DNA of 64,000 bases, taken from positions 1 to 64,000 of the forward strand of contig JAHBTQ010000003.1 of assembly GCA_019638495.1 (NCBI GenBank), written 5' to 3'. The notes under the pieces were generated by a model. The model saw nothing but the letters and a program-made list of their open reading frames with translations. It had not been told where the DNA came from and ran no database searches. The number at the start of each line of letters is the position of its first letter. The first letter of the stretch is position 1. The translations under genes and the position numbers were made by a program. The DNA is from Taibaiella sp. Its GTDB lineage: Bacteria > Bacteroidota > Bacteroidia > Chitinophagales > Chitinophagaceae. This document shows, one piece after another, positions 26,643-35,691 of the stretch.

Positions 26643-28226
26643 TTAGAATTTCAACCCAACTGTAAACGCGACATTATTTAAGCCGAAGTCAGATTTTGCA
26701 GATGGTATTACCGGCGTTGCCGGTGTAGAATAAATAAAGTTGTAATCTACAATGTAAGGAACATTTACAGCCTGGTACATGCTGTGCACCAATGCAAGAT
26801 CTACAAAGAAATCTTTGTCGCGGAATCCTATACCACCACCTATGTCAATGCGCTGCCCATTCAGACCGGTTACCTTGTACGGATTGCCGTAGTATCCCAG
26901 TCCAAGGCGTGCCATAAAGTATTTCGTCACCAATGCCTCTGCTCCTACGCGTACATTAGAAGTATTCTGGTAGGTTGAAGAAATGGACTGGTTCATGTCA
27001 TATTGTGCCTGGGCATAGCTCACGCCTTGTCCATTATCTGCAGGATAGATATACCCCATAGAGTTGTAGCCGATATATTCGTAATCCAGTGTAATGAAAC
27101 CAACACCCTTCATTATGTACGAGCCGCTAAGTATGCCTCGCCAAGGCGTCACAAACTGGTAGTTAAATGTGTTAGTAGCCAATCCTCCGTTTGCTGAGTT
27201 CAGCTCATAAGTCTGATTGCCTACTACCGATGTAATTCCCGGTGAGTAGTTGTCTGTGAGTACGTAGTAGGAGGGGGTGTGGAATGCCGCACCAATACGG
27301 ACGTTGTCATTTGCCCGGAATATAGCGCCCAGCTTAAGGTTGATACCATTGCCTTTCACTACAATGTTTTGATCCAGGCGAAAGGAAGTAAATGATTCAG
27401 GGTTGGGTTCGTTGTTGCCAGGGGCAAGTGTCTCAGAGTAAGATGACGTTACATTATACCGGATAGTAGGTATGCCGATGGTTGCCCCCAACATCAGTTG
27501 CTCCTGGTAGTTGGCGCCTAGTGCTATCACGGTTTCGTTTATTCTTCCCTGCTCTTGTACTTTCTTGGTTTGGTGAACGCCACCTTGAAATGGTATAATT
27601 GAAGCGAAGCTATCTTTACCAATAGGATTTATAAGGTAAGCCTGGTACCCGATATAGGCAGGCACCGATTTTATGTCTGTGCTTGTAGCATCTCCGGGAT
27701 ACATATTGGCATCTGCCTCGAAGACATGTCCGGCGGTGCTGGTATAGTTATTACCAGTCATTGAGTAGGAACGATTCAGATCGGCCACGCGGTTTGTTCC
27801 TATGGCGAATGCCACAGACTTCCATTTGCGCTTTTCGTAGCGCTTTCCTTTGGCGGCGTCCGTAAAAACGATACCATAATTGTTGAAGTTGAATCGCGTT
27901 GCAGAAACGTCGGTAACGGTGCCCAGGTACTGGGTGCTGGAAGAATTTAGTCTCAGTCCGGGTGTCACCATTATCTCCGAGGAACGGTAAATGCCAAGGC
28001 CTGCAGGGTTTACACTAATGCTGCTAAAGTCGCCACCTATTGAGCCGAGAGCGTTGCCAAATCCCATGGAGCGCGCTGTTCCCTGTACTGTAAGGTTTGA
28101 AAGGGTGTAGGCATCATTGACGCTTTGTGCGCGTGCAGCTTGGGTGCCGGTTGCGAGTAGCACCAGAAAAAAACGAAAGTTGCGAAAATGCATAACGTGT
28201 ATCGTTGATTGATTTTTTTGTATCAA
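26643..28226 (-). CDS. FadL/OmpP1-like outer-membrane transport protein
   Basis: 527 residues from the first ATG; a second ATG eleven codons on (28193) gives MHFRNFRFFLVLLATGTQAARAQ, a normal signal peptide, and is the likelier start. The mature protein begins SVNDAYTLSNLTVQGTARSMGFGNALGSIGGDFSSISVNPAGLGIYR, the hatch-domain pattern of the OMPP1/FadL/TodX family, followed by alternating amphipathic strands and a terminal Phe (FTVGLKF) as expected for a beta-barrel recognised by BamA. It should let hydrophobic small molecules cross the outer membrane. Substrate unknown. Single gene. Confidence 0.82.
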   Translation of the reverse strand: MIQKNQSTIHVMHFRNFRFFLVLLATGTQAARAQSVNDAYTLSNLTVQGTARSMGFGNALGSIGGDFSSISVNPAGLGIYRSSEIMVTPGLRLNSSSTQYLGTVTDVSATRFNFNNYGIVFTDAAKGKRYEKRKWKSVAFAIGTNRVADLNRSYSMTGNNYTSTAGHVFEADANMYPGDATSTDIKSVPAYIGYQAYLINPIGKDSFASIIPFQGGVHQTKKVQEQGRINETVIALGANYQEQLMLGATIGIPTIRYNVTSSYSETLAPGNNEPNPESFTSFRLDQNIVVKGNGINLKLGAIFRANDNVRIGAAFHTPSYYVLTDNYSPGITSVVGNQTYELNSANGGLATNTFNYQFVTPWRGILSGSYIMKGVGFITLDYEYIGYNSMGYIYPADNGQGVSYAQAQYDMNQSISSTYQNTSNVRVGAEALVTKYFMARLGLGYYGNPYKVTGLNGQRIDIGGGIGFRDKDFFVDLALVHSMYQAVNVPYIVDYNFIYSTPATPVIPSAKSDFGLNNVAFTVGLKF

Positions 28227-28287
28227 CAGGTTTTTATTGTTGCAAAGTACTTGTAAAAATTATACCCGTGAATGACACTTTATTATA

Positions 28288-28317
28288 AAGGCATTGTTAC
28301 TTGCGTAGCAATGCCTT
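28288..28317 (-). terminator. Terminator of the Gly/Tyr-rich gene
   Basis: AAGGCATTG (28288-28296) pairs with CAATGCCTT (28309-28317); on the minus strand a TATAATAAA run follows. It lies just past the stop of the gene ending at 28341. Confidence 0.65.
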
Positions 28318-28340
28318 CTTGAAATGTTTGCTATATGGCA

Positions 28341-29492
28341 TTACCTGCGTCCGCCGCCGCCACGGCTACCGCCGCCGCCGCTATTGCCGCCACCTCCGCG
28401 TCCGCCACCTCCTCCGGAGTTGCCACCCCCAAAACCACCGCCTCTGCTTCCGCTACCGCTGTTGCCACCACCAAAACTACGGCTTGGTGCCCCGCCGCCA
28501 TAGCTGCGGGATGGTTGTCCTCCGCCGGTGTTGGTCCTCGTTCCGGCATTGCCGCCCCGGTTTTGCTCTGCTATGCTGCGGTTGCCTCCGGTAAAGAACG
28601 AGCTGCGATTGCTGCGCCCGCCGCCTGCTGAATTTTGTTCTGCACCACGGCTGCCAAAGAAACCACGACTGCTGCGCTGGCTTGGGTTGCCCTCTCGCGT
28701 AGCCCCATAGTTGCGCTGGTTGGGGTTATATCCCCTATAGGCATTAACGGTATTATTGCGAAGGCCCAGCTGGCTCACATTTGCTGTGCGGGTTGGCGAG
28801 CCGTTACCTCCACGGTAGTATGAAACCCGGTTGGGGCGATAGCCGCGAGGGCCATAGTTGTAGTTGCGTCGGCCTCCATCGTAGCTGCCTGCGTAGTAGC
28901 CATTCCAGTATCCGTTGTAATAACCGCCGCCACAATAGCCGCCGCCGTAATAGCCGCCACCATAATAGTAGGGACTGTAGTAGCCGGGGTAACCCCAGTA
29001 GCTGCCCCACGCTCCGTAGCCATACCAGTTGTTCCATCCCCAGGATGAAGTCCAGTAGGGATTACCATAACCAAATGAAATGCTTACACCCGAACGCCAT
29101 GGGTTGTAGCCCCAATAGGGATCATACCAGTAGCGGTTATACCAGCCGGGATTATAGAACACACTATAGTATCCCATATTATAAAAGTCATTGTCAAAAC
29201 GGTTAATGCGGGTGCTGTAGCTGTTATCATCGTCATAGTCCACATATTCCTCACCGTCGCCACCTCCCTGGTAGTTATCCGGAACATTGTTTTGGCCGTT
29301 TGAGGCCTGGTCATACTGATTGCGATAAGCATCATCTGTTCTGCCGGCATCACGCCTGCGCTTCTCGCGGCGGGTTTCCCGTGTATCATCCTTCGTTTGG
29401 TCGCTTCCTGTTGAGTAAATATCATCAGTTTGCGCAAACGCACCTTGCAGCATACCTGCAAGGAATAGGCCGGTCATTAATAAACGTCTCAT
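28341..29492 (-). CDS. Exported low-complexity protein rich in Gly, Tyr, Trp, Asn and Arg
   Basis: 383 residues. Signal peptide MRRLLMTGLFLAGMLQGAFAQ, then a charged stretch (about 25-60, RETRREKRRRDAG), an acidic patch, an aromatic block at about 95-205 made of Tyr/Trp/Gly/Pro words (YWYDPYWGYNPW, YYYGGGYYGGGY), and an Arg/Gly/Ser/Asn-rich tail ending in many GGG-type repeats with RGG triplets. No fold or enzyme motif is visible. The G+C-rich, repetitive DNA produces long open frames on the opposite strand, which I reject. Similar low-complexity exported proteins occur next to proS in related bacteria as far as I recall. Likely disordered; adhesive or matrix role possible. Confidence 0.75.
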   Translation of the reverse strand: MRRLLMTGLFLAGMLQGAFAQTDDIYSTGSDQTKDDTRETRREKRRRDAGRTDDAYRNQYDQASNGQNNVPDNYQGGGDGEEYVDYDDDNSYSTRINRFDNDFYNMGYYSVFYNPGWYNRYWYDPYWGYNPWRSGVSISFGYGNPYWTSSWGWNNWYGYGAWGSYWGYPGYYSPYYYGGGYYGGGYCGGGYYNGYWNGYYAGSYDGGRRNYNYGPRGYRPNRVSYYRGGNGSPTRTANVSQLGLRNNTVNAYRGYNPNQRNYGATREGNPSQRSSRGFFGSRGAEQNSAGGGRSNRSSFFTGGNRSIAEQNRGGNAGTRTNTGGGQPSRSYGGGAPSRSFGGGNSGSGSRGGGFGGGNSGGGGGRGGGGNSGGGGSRGGGGRR

Positions 29493-29532
29493 TTTGAACA
29501 GTTTTTTGAGTGCAAATCGTTAGTGAAATTAC

Positions 29533-29540
29533 TACTTTTG
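29533..29540 (+). promoter_or_regulatory. -7 box TACTTTTG, probable proS promoter
   Basis: Exact TAnnTTTG match about 100 bases before proS, with TTTG at 29506-29509 upstream. It leaves a 5' leader of roughly 95 bases; I see no recognisable riboswitch in it. Confidence 0.5.
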
Positions 29541-29641
29541 CTGCATTCGCCGGCGCAGGTTATGGTGAATTTTAACAATTCATTCCTGCTCTCCGGCGCT
29601 TTTCAATTTTTAGACTATCAAACGTTTACGAGGTTTAAATC

Positions 29642-31120
29642 ATGTCAAAAGAAATAACGTCGAGAAGTACAGATTATTCGCAATGGTATAACGACCTGGT
29701 GCTTAAAGCAGGCCTTGCTGACTATTCGGCCGTGAAGGGCTGTATGGTGATAAAGCCACATGGTTATGCCTTGTGGGAGAATATGCGTGACGTGCTGGAT
29801 CGCATGTTCAAGGAAACGGGACATCAGAACGCCTATTTCCCGCTCTTCATACCCAAGAGCTTTCTAAGTAGAGAGGCTGCGCACGTAGAGGGTTTTGCAA
29901 AAGAATGTGCCGTGGTGACGCATTATCGTCTTAAGAACGCACCGGACGGAAGTGGTGTGATCGTAGACCCTGATGCTAAGCTTGAAGAAGAACTGATAGT
30001 TCGTCCGACATCTGAGACTATTATCTGGAACACGTATAAAGACTGGATACAGTCTTACCGCGACCTGCCGCTGCTCATAAACCAATGGGCGAATGTGGTG
30101 CGCTGGGAAATGCGCACACGCTTGTTCTTGCGTACTACAGAGTTTCTTTGGCAGGAGGGCCACACGGCACATGCTACCAGAGAGGAGGCCGTGGAAGAGA
30201 CAACAAAAATGCTGGAAGTATATGCTCGCTTTGCTGAAGAGTATATGGCGGTGCCTGTGGTACGCGGTGTTAAAACGGCAAACGAGCGTTTTGCTGGTGC
30301 AGAAGATACCTATTGTATTGAGGCGCTGATGCAGGATGGCAAGGCGCTGCAGGCGGGTACGTCTCACTTCCTTGGGCAGAATTTTGCAAAAGCTTTCGAA
30401 GTACAGTTCCGCGACAAGGAGAACAAACTCGACTATGTTTGGGCTACATCCTGGGGCGTTTCTACCCGCCTGGTAGGCGCGTTGGTAATGGCGCATAGTG
30501 ATGACGAGGGACTGGTGCTGCCACCGCGCATTGCGCCGCTGCAGGTAGTGATAGTGCCTATTATGAACAAGGATGCCGAAGCGCAGAAGAAGATACGTGA
30601 CTACGCGGGCTCGCTGATGGCTGCCCTTCGCTCAAAGGGCATACGTGTGAAGTTTGATGACGACGAGGCAACACGCCCGGGCTGGAAGTTTGCAGAGTAT
30701 GAAATGAAGGGCGTGCCTGTGCGCATAGCGCTTGGTGCGCGTGACATGGAAAACAATGTGGCAGAAGTGGCCCGCCGCGATACACGTGAAAAGGCAAGCG
30801 TTTCTCTTGAGGGTCTTGAGGCACACATCTCGAATCTGCTGGAAGAAATTCAGGCCAATATGTACCAGAAGGCACTGGCTTTCCGTAACGAAAACACACG
30901 TAAGGTAGATACGTGGGAGGAGTTTGTGCGTGTGCTGGATGAGCAGCCGGGTTTTGTCTCAGCACATTGGGATGGCACGGGAGAAACGGAAGACAAGATC
31001 AAGGAGCTCACGAAGGCTACGATACGCTGCATCCCGCTGAACAACGAACAAGAGGCAGGTAAGTGTATTCTTACCGGCAATCCATCTACGCAGCGCGTTT
31101 TGTTTGCGCGTGCTTACTAG
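29642..31120 (+). CDS. proS: Prolyl-tRNA synthetase, archaeal/eukaryotic-like type
   Basis: 492 residues, cytosolic; charges tRNA-Pro. Class II core with [16 protein letters not shown] (near 170-185), RPTSETI (motif 2 region) and motif 3 around [21 protein letters not shown], then the anticodon-binding domain ([18 protein letters not shown]) and the C-terminal extension ending in Tyr (RVLFARAY) that marks the short, editing-domain-free form. Length fits that group (about 480-500). Convergent with the TPR kinase gene, with a shared terminator. Confidence 0.96.
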   Translation: MSKEITSRSTDYSQWYNDLVLKAGLADYSAVKGCMVIKPHGYALWENMRDVLDRMFKETGHQNAYFPLFIPKSFLSREAAHVEGFAKECAVVTHYRLKNAPDGSGVIVDPDAKLEEELIVRPTSETIIWNTYKDWIQSYRDLPLLINQWANVVRWEMRTRLFLRTTEFLWQEGHTAHATREEAVEETTKMLEVYARFAEEYMAVPVVRGVKTANERFAGAEDTYCIEALMQDGKALQAGTSHFLGQNFAKAFEVQFRDKENKLDYVWATSWGVSTRLVGALVMAHSDDEGLVLPPRIAPLQVVIVPIMNKDAEAQKKIRDYAGSLMAALRSKGIRVKFDDDEATRPGWKFAEYEMKGVPVRIALGARDMENNVAEVARRDTREKASVSLEGLEAHISNLLEEIQANMYQKALAFRNENTRKVDTWEEFVRVLDEQPGFVSAHWDGTGETEDKIKELTKATIRCIPLNNEQEAGKCILTGNPSTQRVLFARAY

Positions 31121-31143
31121 AAATGCTAATTTGACTACAAAAG

Positions 31144-31171
31144 GCAGCAGGATATCTCCTGCTGCTTTTTT
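31144..31171 (+). terminator. Bidirectional terminator between proS and the TPR kinase gene
   Basis: GCAGCAGGA (31144-31152) pairs perfectly with TCCTGCTGC (31157-31165), loop TATC, T run after and A run before. The T run touches the stop codon of the minus-strand kinase gene at 31170. Confidence 0.9.
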
Positions 31172-33149
31172 ATGCCGAGGCCTTTGGCATCGTAAAGTAG
31201 AATGTTGTGCCGGCACCCTGTCGGGTTTCAGCCCATATTTTGCCTCCGTTATCCTCCACAAATTCCTTGCAGAGCATCAGTCCAATTCCGGTGCCCTTCT
31301 CGTCGGCAGTGCCGCGGCTGCTCCCTGCAAAAGGCTGGAAAAGCGATTTTAGTTTTTCGTCGCTAATGCCGATGCCGGTATCGCTGATGGCAAAGGTCAC
31401 GAACCCGGTTTCTTTACCAGTATCGCACATCATCTTTACCTGCCCGCCGCTGTTAGTGAATTTGACGGCATTTGACAGCAGGTTGCGGATGATAAAATCA
31501 AAATGGGAAGCATCTGCCCGCACACGTATGTCGTTCGGTATATTGTTCTCTACTTTGATATTCTTCGCATCTGCGGCCGCCTTCGCCAACTCAGTATTAT
31601 TACGTAAAAACTCACCTACACTAAAGTCGGACAGGTTCACGCGTGCACCTGTTACCTGGTTTTTTCCCCAGAACAGCAATTTGTCTAGCGTCTCAATAGA
31701 CGCCCGGGAATGCGCCTCCAGTGTTTCTATCATGTACGTGCGCTCTTCCTCTGAGATGGTAGGGTCGTTCAATAGCTGTAGCACCGGCGGAATATGTGCC
31801 ATAGGGCCTTTCAGGTCATGTCCTATTATGGAGAACAATCGGTCCTTTGTGGCATTGAGCCTGCTAAGCTCCTCTTCTCTTTTCTTCAGCGTAATATTTA
31901 GCTGCCTGCTTTTTCGAAAAACGATTGTGAGTAGTACCAGCATCAGCGCGAGGGCACCAGCTACGCTTAGAATTATGTTTCGTACCAGTCTGCTAGATCT
32001 ACCTTGCTCTTCTGCCTGCGCTAGCTTAGTCTGCGATTTTTCCAGCTCATATGCGGCCTGCATATTCATGAGCTCGTGCGATTTTTCAACATTCATCAGG
32101 CTATCTTCCAGCCTGCGCAGTTTGCTCACTGCTTCAACCGATTCTTTATACTTTCCCAGGCGGTAATAGGTGTCGCCGAGATTGTCATAGATGTCAGCCT
32201 CAAGATTTCTTAATCCCAGTCTCTTTACAGTATCGAGCGCTGCGAGTAGGGTAGGCAGCGCCGCCGCTGGGTTTGTGTGACTCACAATTGACGCGCGGGT
32301 TACGCTAAGCCGGGCAAAGTTTTCAGGAAGATTCTTGTCTTGCGCCAATTTTATGGCTTCGTCAAGATAGGGCAGTGCCTTGTCATACTGTCCCAGGTTT
32401 TCATAAACCAGTCCCAGGTTATTAAGTGTTAGCAGGCGAACATCAATTGTTCCGGGCCCTTCCGATCCCGCCAGTGCCATTTCGAAGTACTTACGTGCCT
32501 CCTCGAAATTGCCTTTCTTTCCATACACTACCCCAATATTGTTGTATATCCACACCAATTTAGTCCCCTTTACAGGCTGCTGCTCAATGTATTTGATGCC
32601 TGCAAAGTAGTATTCCAGCGCCTTGTCCAGGCTGTTCATCGCCTCATTTAGAGAGCCCAGTTTCTGGTAGGTATTTACGACTCCGTCAATGTCATTGATA
32701 GACTCAAATATTTTCAGCGCGGCAAGGAAATGTTTCCCGGCTTCAGCAAAGTTGCCGGTCTTTACATCCAGTATGCCGAGGCTTGCCTGCGAAGTAGCAA
32801 CGCCCCGTTTGTGTCCTATACCTTCGAATATCGCCAGGGCTTTTGCATGCTTTTCCCTCGCCATTTCCAGTCGGCCCTGATCTGCTTCCAGAAATGCCGA
32901 GAGCACTAACATGGAGGCTGTGCCCTTTTTACTCTTTTGAGCCGCAAACTCTTTGGCTGCTGCTTCCAGGTAGTAACGAGCTGAATCGGGTTGGGAAAAT
33001 TCGTAGTATTTGAAAACTGCTTTGTACGCGTCTATCCTTTCGTCCTCTCCGGTGGCTTTCGCCAGCTTTTCAACAAGGGCCGTGTTTTCTTGCGCGTACA
33101 CTGATGTCACGCATAAGAACAGCGCAATAAGCCAGGTTGCTACCTTCAT
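31170..33149 (-). CDS. TPR-containing membrane sensor histidine kinase
   Basis: 659 residues. Signal peptide to VYAQ, then about eight tetratricopeptide repeats (about 25-345, e.g. GVVNTYQKLGSLNEAMNSLDKALEYYFAGI and LNNLGLVYENLGQYDKALPYLDEAIKLA), which face the periplasm, a coiled linker, one transmembrane helix (about 390-412), HisKA with FSIIGHDLKGPMAHIPPVLQLL (His near 440), and HATPase with NLLSNAVKF, DTGIGIS and GTGIGLMLC. Typical Bacteroidota TPR kinase; the ligand is unknown and no response regulator is adjacent, so it is an orphan. Confidence 0.9.
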   Translation of the reverse strand: MKVATWLIALFLCVTSVYAQENTALVEKLAKATGEDERIDAYKAVFKYYEFSQPDSARYYLEAAAKEFAAQKSKKGTASMLVLSAFLEADQGRLEMAREKHAKALAIFEGIGHKRGVATSQASLGILDVKTGNFAEAGKHFLAALKIFESINDIDGVVNTYQKLGSLNEAMNSLDKALEYYFAGIKYIEQQPVKGTKLVWIYNNIGVVYGKKGNFEEARKYFEMALAGSEGPGTIDVRLLTLNNLGLVYENLGQYDKALPYLDEAIKLAQDKNLPENFARLSVTRASIVSHTNPAAALPTLLAALDTVKRLGLRNLEADIYDNLGDTYYRLGKYKESVEAVSKLRRLEDSLMNVEKSHELMNMQAAYELEKSQTKLAQAEEQGRSSRLVRNIILSVAGALALMLVLLTIVFRKSRQLNITLKKREEELSRLNATKDRLFSIIGHDLKGPMAHIPPVLQLLNDPTISEEERTYMIETLEAHSRASIETLDKLLFWGKNQVTGARVNLSDFSVGEFLRNNTELAKAAADAKNIKVENNIPNDIRVRADASHFDFIIRNLLSNAVKFTNSGGQVKMMCDTGKETGFVTFAISDTGIGISDEKLKSLFQPFAGSSRGTADEKGTGIGLMLCKEFVEDNGGKIWAETRQGAGTTFYFTMPKASA

Positions 33150-33278
33150 AGGGATAAATGAATAATTTGACTTATGGGTAATTATAGGGATGCAATATAA
33201 TGTGTTTGGCCCGATGTTTCTAAAGCTGGCTTATTAATATTCATTTACCGGGCCCGGCTTTCTTCCTTCGAGGCGTAC

Positions 33279-33286
33279 TACCTTTG
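33279..33286 (+). promoter_or_regulatory. -7 box TACCTTTG of the ABC-F gene
   Basis: Exact match ending seven bases before the ATG at 33294, again giving a very short or absent leader. Confidence 0.6.
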
Positions 33287-33293
33287 CGCCCAT

Positions 33294-35183
33294 ATGCACT
33301 ACGTATCGGCAGAGCGGATAAGCAAAACCCACGGCATAAAGCCGCTTTTTTCTAATATTACCTTTCATATCAGCGAGGGTGACAAAATCGCCCTTGTTGC
33401 GCGCAATGGCGCAGGTAAGTCAACCCTGCTGAAAATACTTGCTGGCAAGGATACTGTTGATGAAGGTACCGTATGGATAAACAAGGATGTTACGGTTGCA
33501 TTATTTGAACAAGACCCGCAGTTTGACGAAAGTGCAACTGTGCTGGACAATATCTTTCATTACCGCCATCCCGTGGCGGAAGCGCTACGCAACTATGAGA
33601 AGGTTGTGGCCGAAGGCGATAGTAAAGACCCTGCCGAAATGGCGGCTGCGCTCGCCAGGCTCGATGAGCTGGGCGCATGGGATTTTGAGGCAAAAGTGCA
33701 CCAGATACTCGGCAAGTTAAATATCCACAACTTGCAGCAACCTGTAAAAACGCTTTCGGGTGGCCAGCGCAAACGTGTGGCGCTTGCACAGATACTCATT
33801 GATATTGGGTTTGAGCATCGGCATGTACTCCTTATAATGGACGAACCTACCAACCACCTGGATGTGGGTATGGTGGAGTGGCTGGAAAACTACCTGAACC
33901 AGCAAAACGTGACTCTGCTAATGGTGACCCACGATCGCTACTTCCTGGAGGATGTGTGTGATGTAATATGGGAGATAGACAACGAACAGCTTTACACCTA
34001 CAGAGGAGACTACCAGGACTACCTGGAGAAGAAAGCCGCTCGCATAGAAAATACGCTGGCCAACATTGACAAAGCCCGCAACTTATATCGTAAGGAGCTG
34101 GAGTGGATGCGCAAACAGCCAAAGGCCCGCACCACAAAATCTAAAAGCCGCCAGGACAACTTTTATGAAGTAGAGGCGAAAGCTAAGCAAAAGGTGACTG
34201 ACACGCAGGTGGAACTGCAGGTGAAGATGACACGCCTGGGTGGTAAGGTGGCCGAGATGAAGAAGGTCTATAAGAGCTATGGCGATAAGGTAATTCTCAA
34301 GGGCTTTGACTATACGTTTAAGAAAGGCGAACGTATAGGTGTGATAGGAAAAAACGGGGCGGGTAAAAGTACATTCCTGAATATGCTGCAGGGCTTTGAG
34401 CCAGCTGATAGCGGAAAGATAAACATTGGCGATACCGTTGTCTTCGGCAACTTTTCCCAGCAGGGGCTGGAGATAAAGGAGGACATGCGCATCATAGAAT
34501 ACGTAAAGAATATAGCCGAGAACTTTCCGCTTGCATCGGGTGGTTCGTTAAGTGCATCGCAGTTTCTGACGTTATTCCTTTTCCCCCCAGAGCAGCAGTA
34601 TACGTACCTTTCTAAGCTGAGTGGAGGTGAGAAAAAGCGCCTGCAGCTACTTACCGTGTTATTTCGCAATCCTAACTTCCTGGTACTTGATGAACCTACT
34701 AACGACCTTGACCTGCCTACGCTTTCCGTACTAGAAAATTTCCTGAGCGAGTTTCAGGGCTGCCTGCTCATTGTTTCGCACGACCGCTACTTTATGGATA
34801 GGTTGGTGGAGCACATGTTCGTATTTGAAGGAGACGGTGAAGTGCGCGACTTTCCCGGAAACTATACGCAATACAGGATCGAAGAGCGCGCCCGGGAAAA
34901 GGTGAAGGAACCTGAAGTCCAGGCCCCAAAAGCTACTGCACAGGCCACTGATGCAGCACCTCAGAAAAAGAAAATGTCTTTCAAGGAGAAGCGCGAATTT
35001 GAACAGATAGAGAAGGAGATGCCGCAACTGGAAGCCGAAAAGGCCACAATTGCCGAGAAGATGGCGAACCCCGGCATAAACTATGACGAAATACAAAAGC
35101 TGAGCCACCGCATCACGGAGATAACCAATAAGCTTGAAGAGATGGAAATGCGCTGGCTGGAGCTGAGTGAAATGGTGGATTGA
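33294..35183 (+). CDS. ABC-F ATPase, Uup-like
   Basis: 629 residues, no membrane segments. Two ABC domains: first with Walker A NGAGKSTLL, signature LSGGQRKRVALAQ and Walker B LLIMDEPTNHLD; second with NGAGKSTFLNML, LSGGEKKRLQLL and LVLDEPTNDLD. The linker between them carries a basic helical stretch (QPKARTTKSKSRQDNF), and about 545-629 is a coiled-coil C-terminal domain (EFEQIEKEMPQLEAEKATIAEK), as in Uup. ABC-F proteins work on the ribosome; Uup-like members help with ribosome stalling or DNA-precision effects. Antibiotic protection cannot be inferred from sequence alone. Confidence 0.92.
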   Translation: MHYVSAERISKTHGIKPLFSNITFHISEGDKIALVARNGAGKSTLLKILAGKDTVDEGTVWINKDVTVALFEQDPQFDESATVLDNIFHYRHPVAEALRNYEKVVAEGDSKDPAEMAAALARLDELGAWDFEAKVHQILGKLNIHNLQQPVKTLSGGQRKRVALAQILIDIGFEHRHVLLIMDEPTNHLDVGMVEWLENYLNQQNVTLLMVTHDRYFLEDVCDVIWEIDNEQLYTYRGDYQDYLEKKAARIENTLANIDKARNLYRKELEWMRKQPKARTTKSKSRQDNFYEVEAKAKQKVTDTQVELQVKMTRLGGKVAEMKKVYKSYGDKVILKGFDYTFKKGERIGVIGKNGAGKSTFLNMLQGFEPADSGKINIGDTVVFGNFSQQGLEIKEDMRIIEYVKNIAENFPLASGGSLSASQFLTLFLFPPEQQYTYLSKLSGGEKKRLQLLTVLFRNPNFLVLDEPTNDLDLPTLSVLENFLSEFQGCLLIVSHDRYFMDRLVEHMFVFEGDGEVRDFPGNYTQYRIEERAREKVKEPEVQAPKATAQATDAAPQKKKMSFKEKREFEQIEKEMPQLEAEKATIAEKMANPGINYDEIQKLSHRITEITNKLEEMEMRWLELSEMVD

Positions 35184-35215
35184 TGTGTTTTTTTTATCTT
35201 TAATGAAAAGGGAAA

Positions 35216-35575
35216 ATGAAACATCTGTTTTGTTTGTTGGGTTGTGTGCTATTTGCCACTGCATCGTTTGCACAGTTGCAGATCAAGCCTCACGACGCCG
35301 ACACTATGAGTAACCCCACGCTTGCAAAGTGGTACACTGATAAATACCGGGCATTTCTCTCCCTCTCACCCAGCCAGGAAAAGAAGGTGTACAAAATCTT
35401 GCTCGACAACAGGGATAGACTAGATTCCCTTCGTCGCAACCCCTCCGTTAGAACGGAAGACCTTGCGGCAAGCACCTTTTCAATGGACGAGCAGCTAAAA
35501 GCAGTCCTCTCTGACGCACAGTATTACGACTACCTCAGAACATCACAGATAATGGAGTGGCCGACCTCAAAGTGA
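35216..35575 (+). CDS. Small exported protein, possibly Spy/CpxP-like
   Basis: 119 residues. Signal peptide to SFAQ, then a helical mature part with LSLSPSQEKKVYKILLDNRDRLDSL and a later helix ending near the C-terminus. The L-SPSQ segment followed by a long helix recalls the LTxxQ motif of Spy/CpxP chaperones, but only one copy is visible and the match is loose. TATCTTTA (35195-35202), one base off the -7 consensus, precedes it. Function unknown. Confidence 0.65.
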   Translation: MKHLFCLLGCVLFATASFAQLQIKPHDADTMSNPTLAKWYTDKYRAFLSLSPSQEKKVYKILLDNRDRLDSLRRNPSVRTEDLAASTFSMDEQLKAVLSDAQYYDYLRTSQIMEWPTSK

Positions 35576-35607
35576 TTCTCGGGTAGTACGGCCCTTAGCT
35601 TTAATGA

Positions 35608-35636
35608 CATCTCCTCCCTTTAGGGAGGCCGGGAGG
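35608..35636. repeat. Solitary copy of a GGGAGG-type palindromic repeat
   Basis: CCTCCC-TTTA-GGGAGG followed by CCGGGAGGG. Same build as the array upstream of mnmE (56434-56530): a short stem of CCTC/GAGG followed by GGCCGGGGAG-like sequence. It lies between the small exported protein and the NuoEF gene. Confidence 0.6.
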
Positions 35637-35691
35637 GTTCTTTCTTCCAAAAATCCTATCTTACACTTTCGTACACGTTAAACCGCGTTTT

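Noticed and set aside
28335..28631. Ala/Thr-rich open frame opposite the Gly-rich gene
   Set aside because: Direct complement of GGN/CGN repeats; Ala-Thr runs with no structure expected of a gene.
33294..35183. ABC-F gene as an antibiotic resistance determinant
   Set aside because: The C-terminal coiled coil and length match Uup-like housekeeping members; nothing in sequence or context marks a resistance type.
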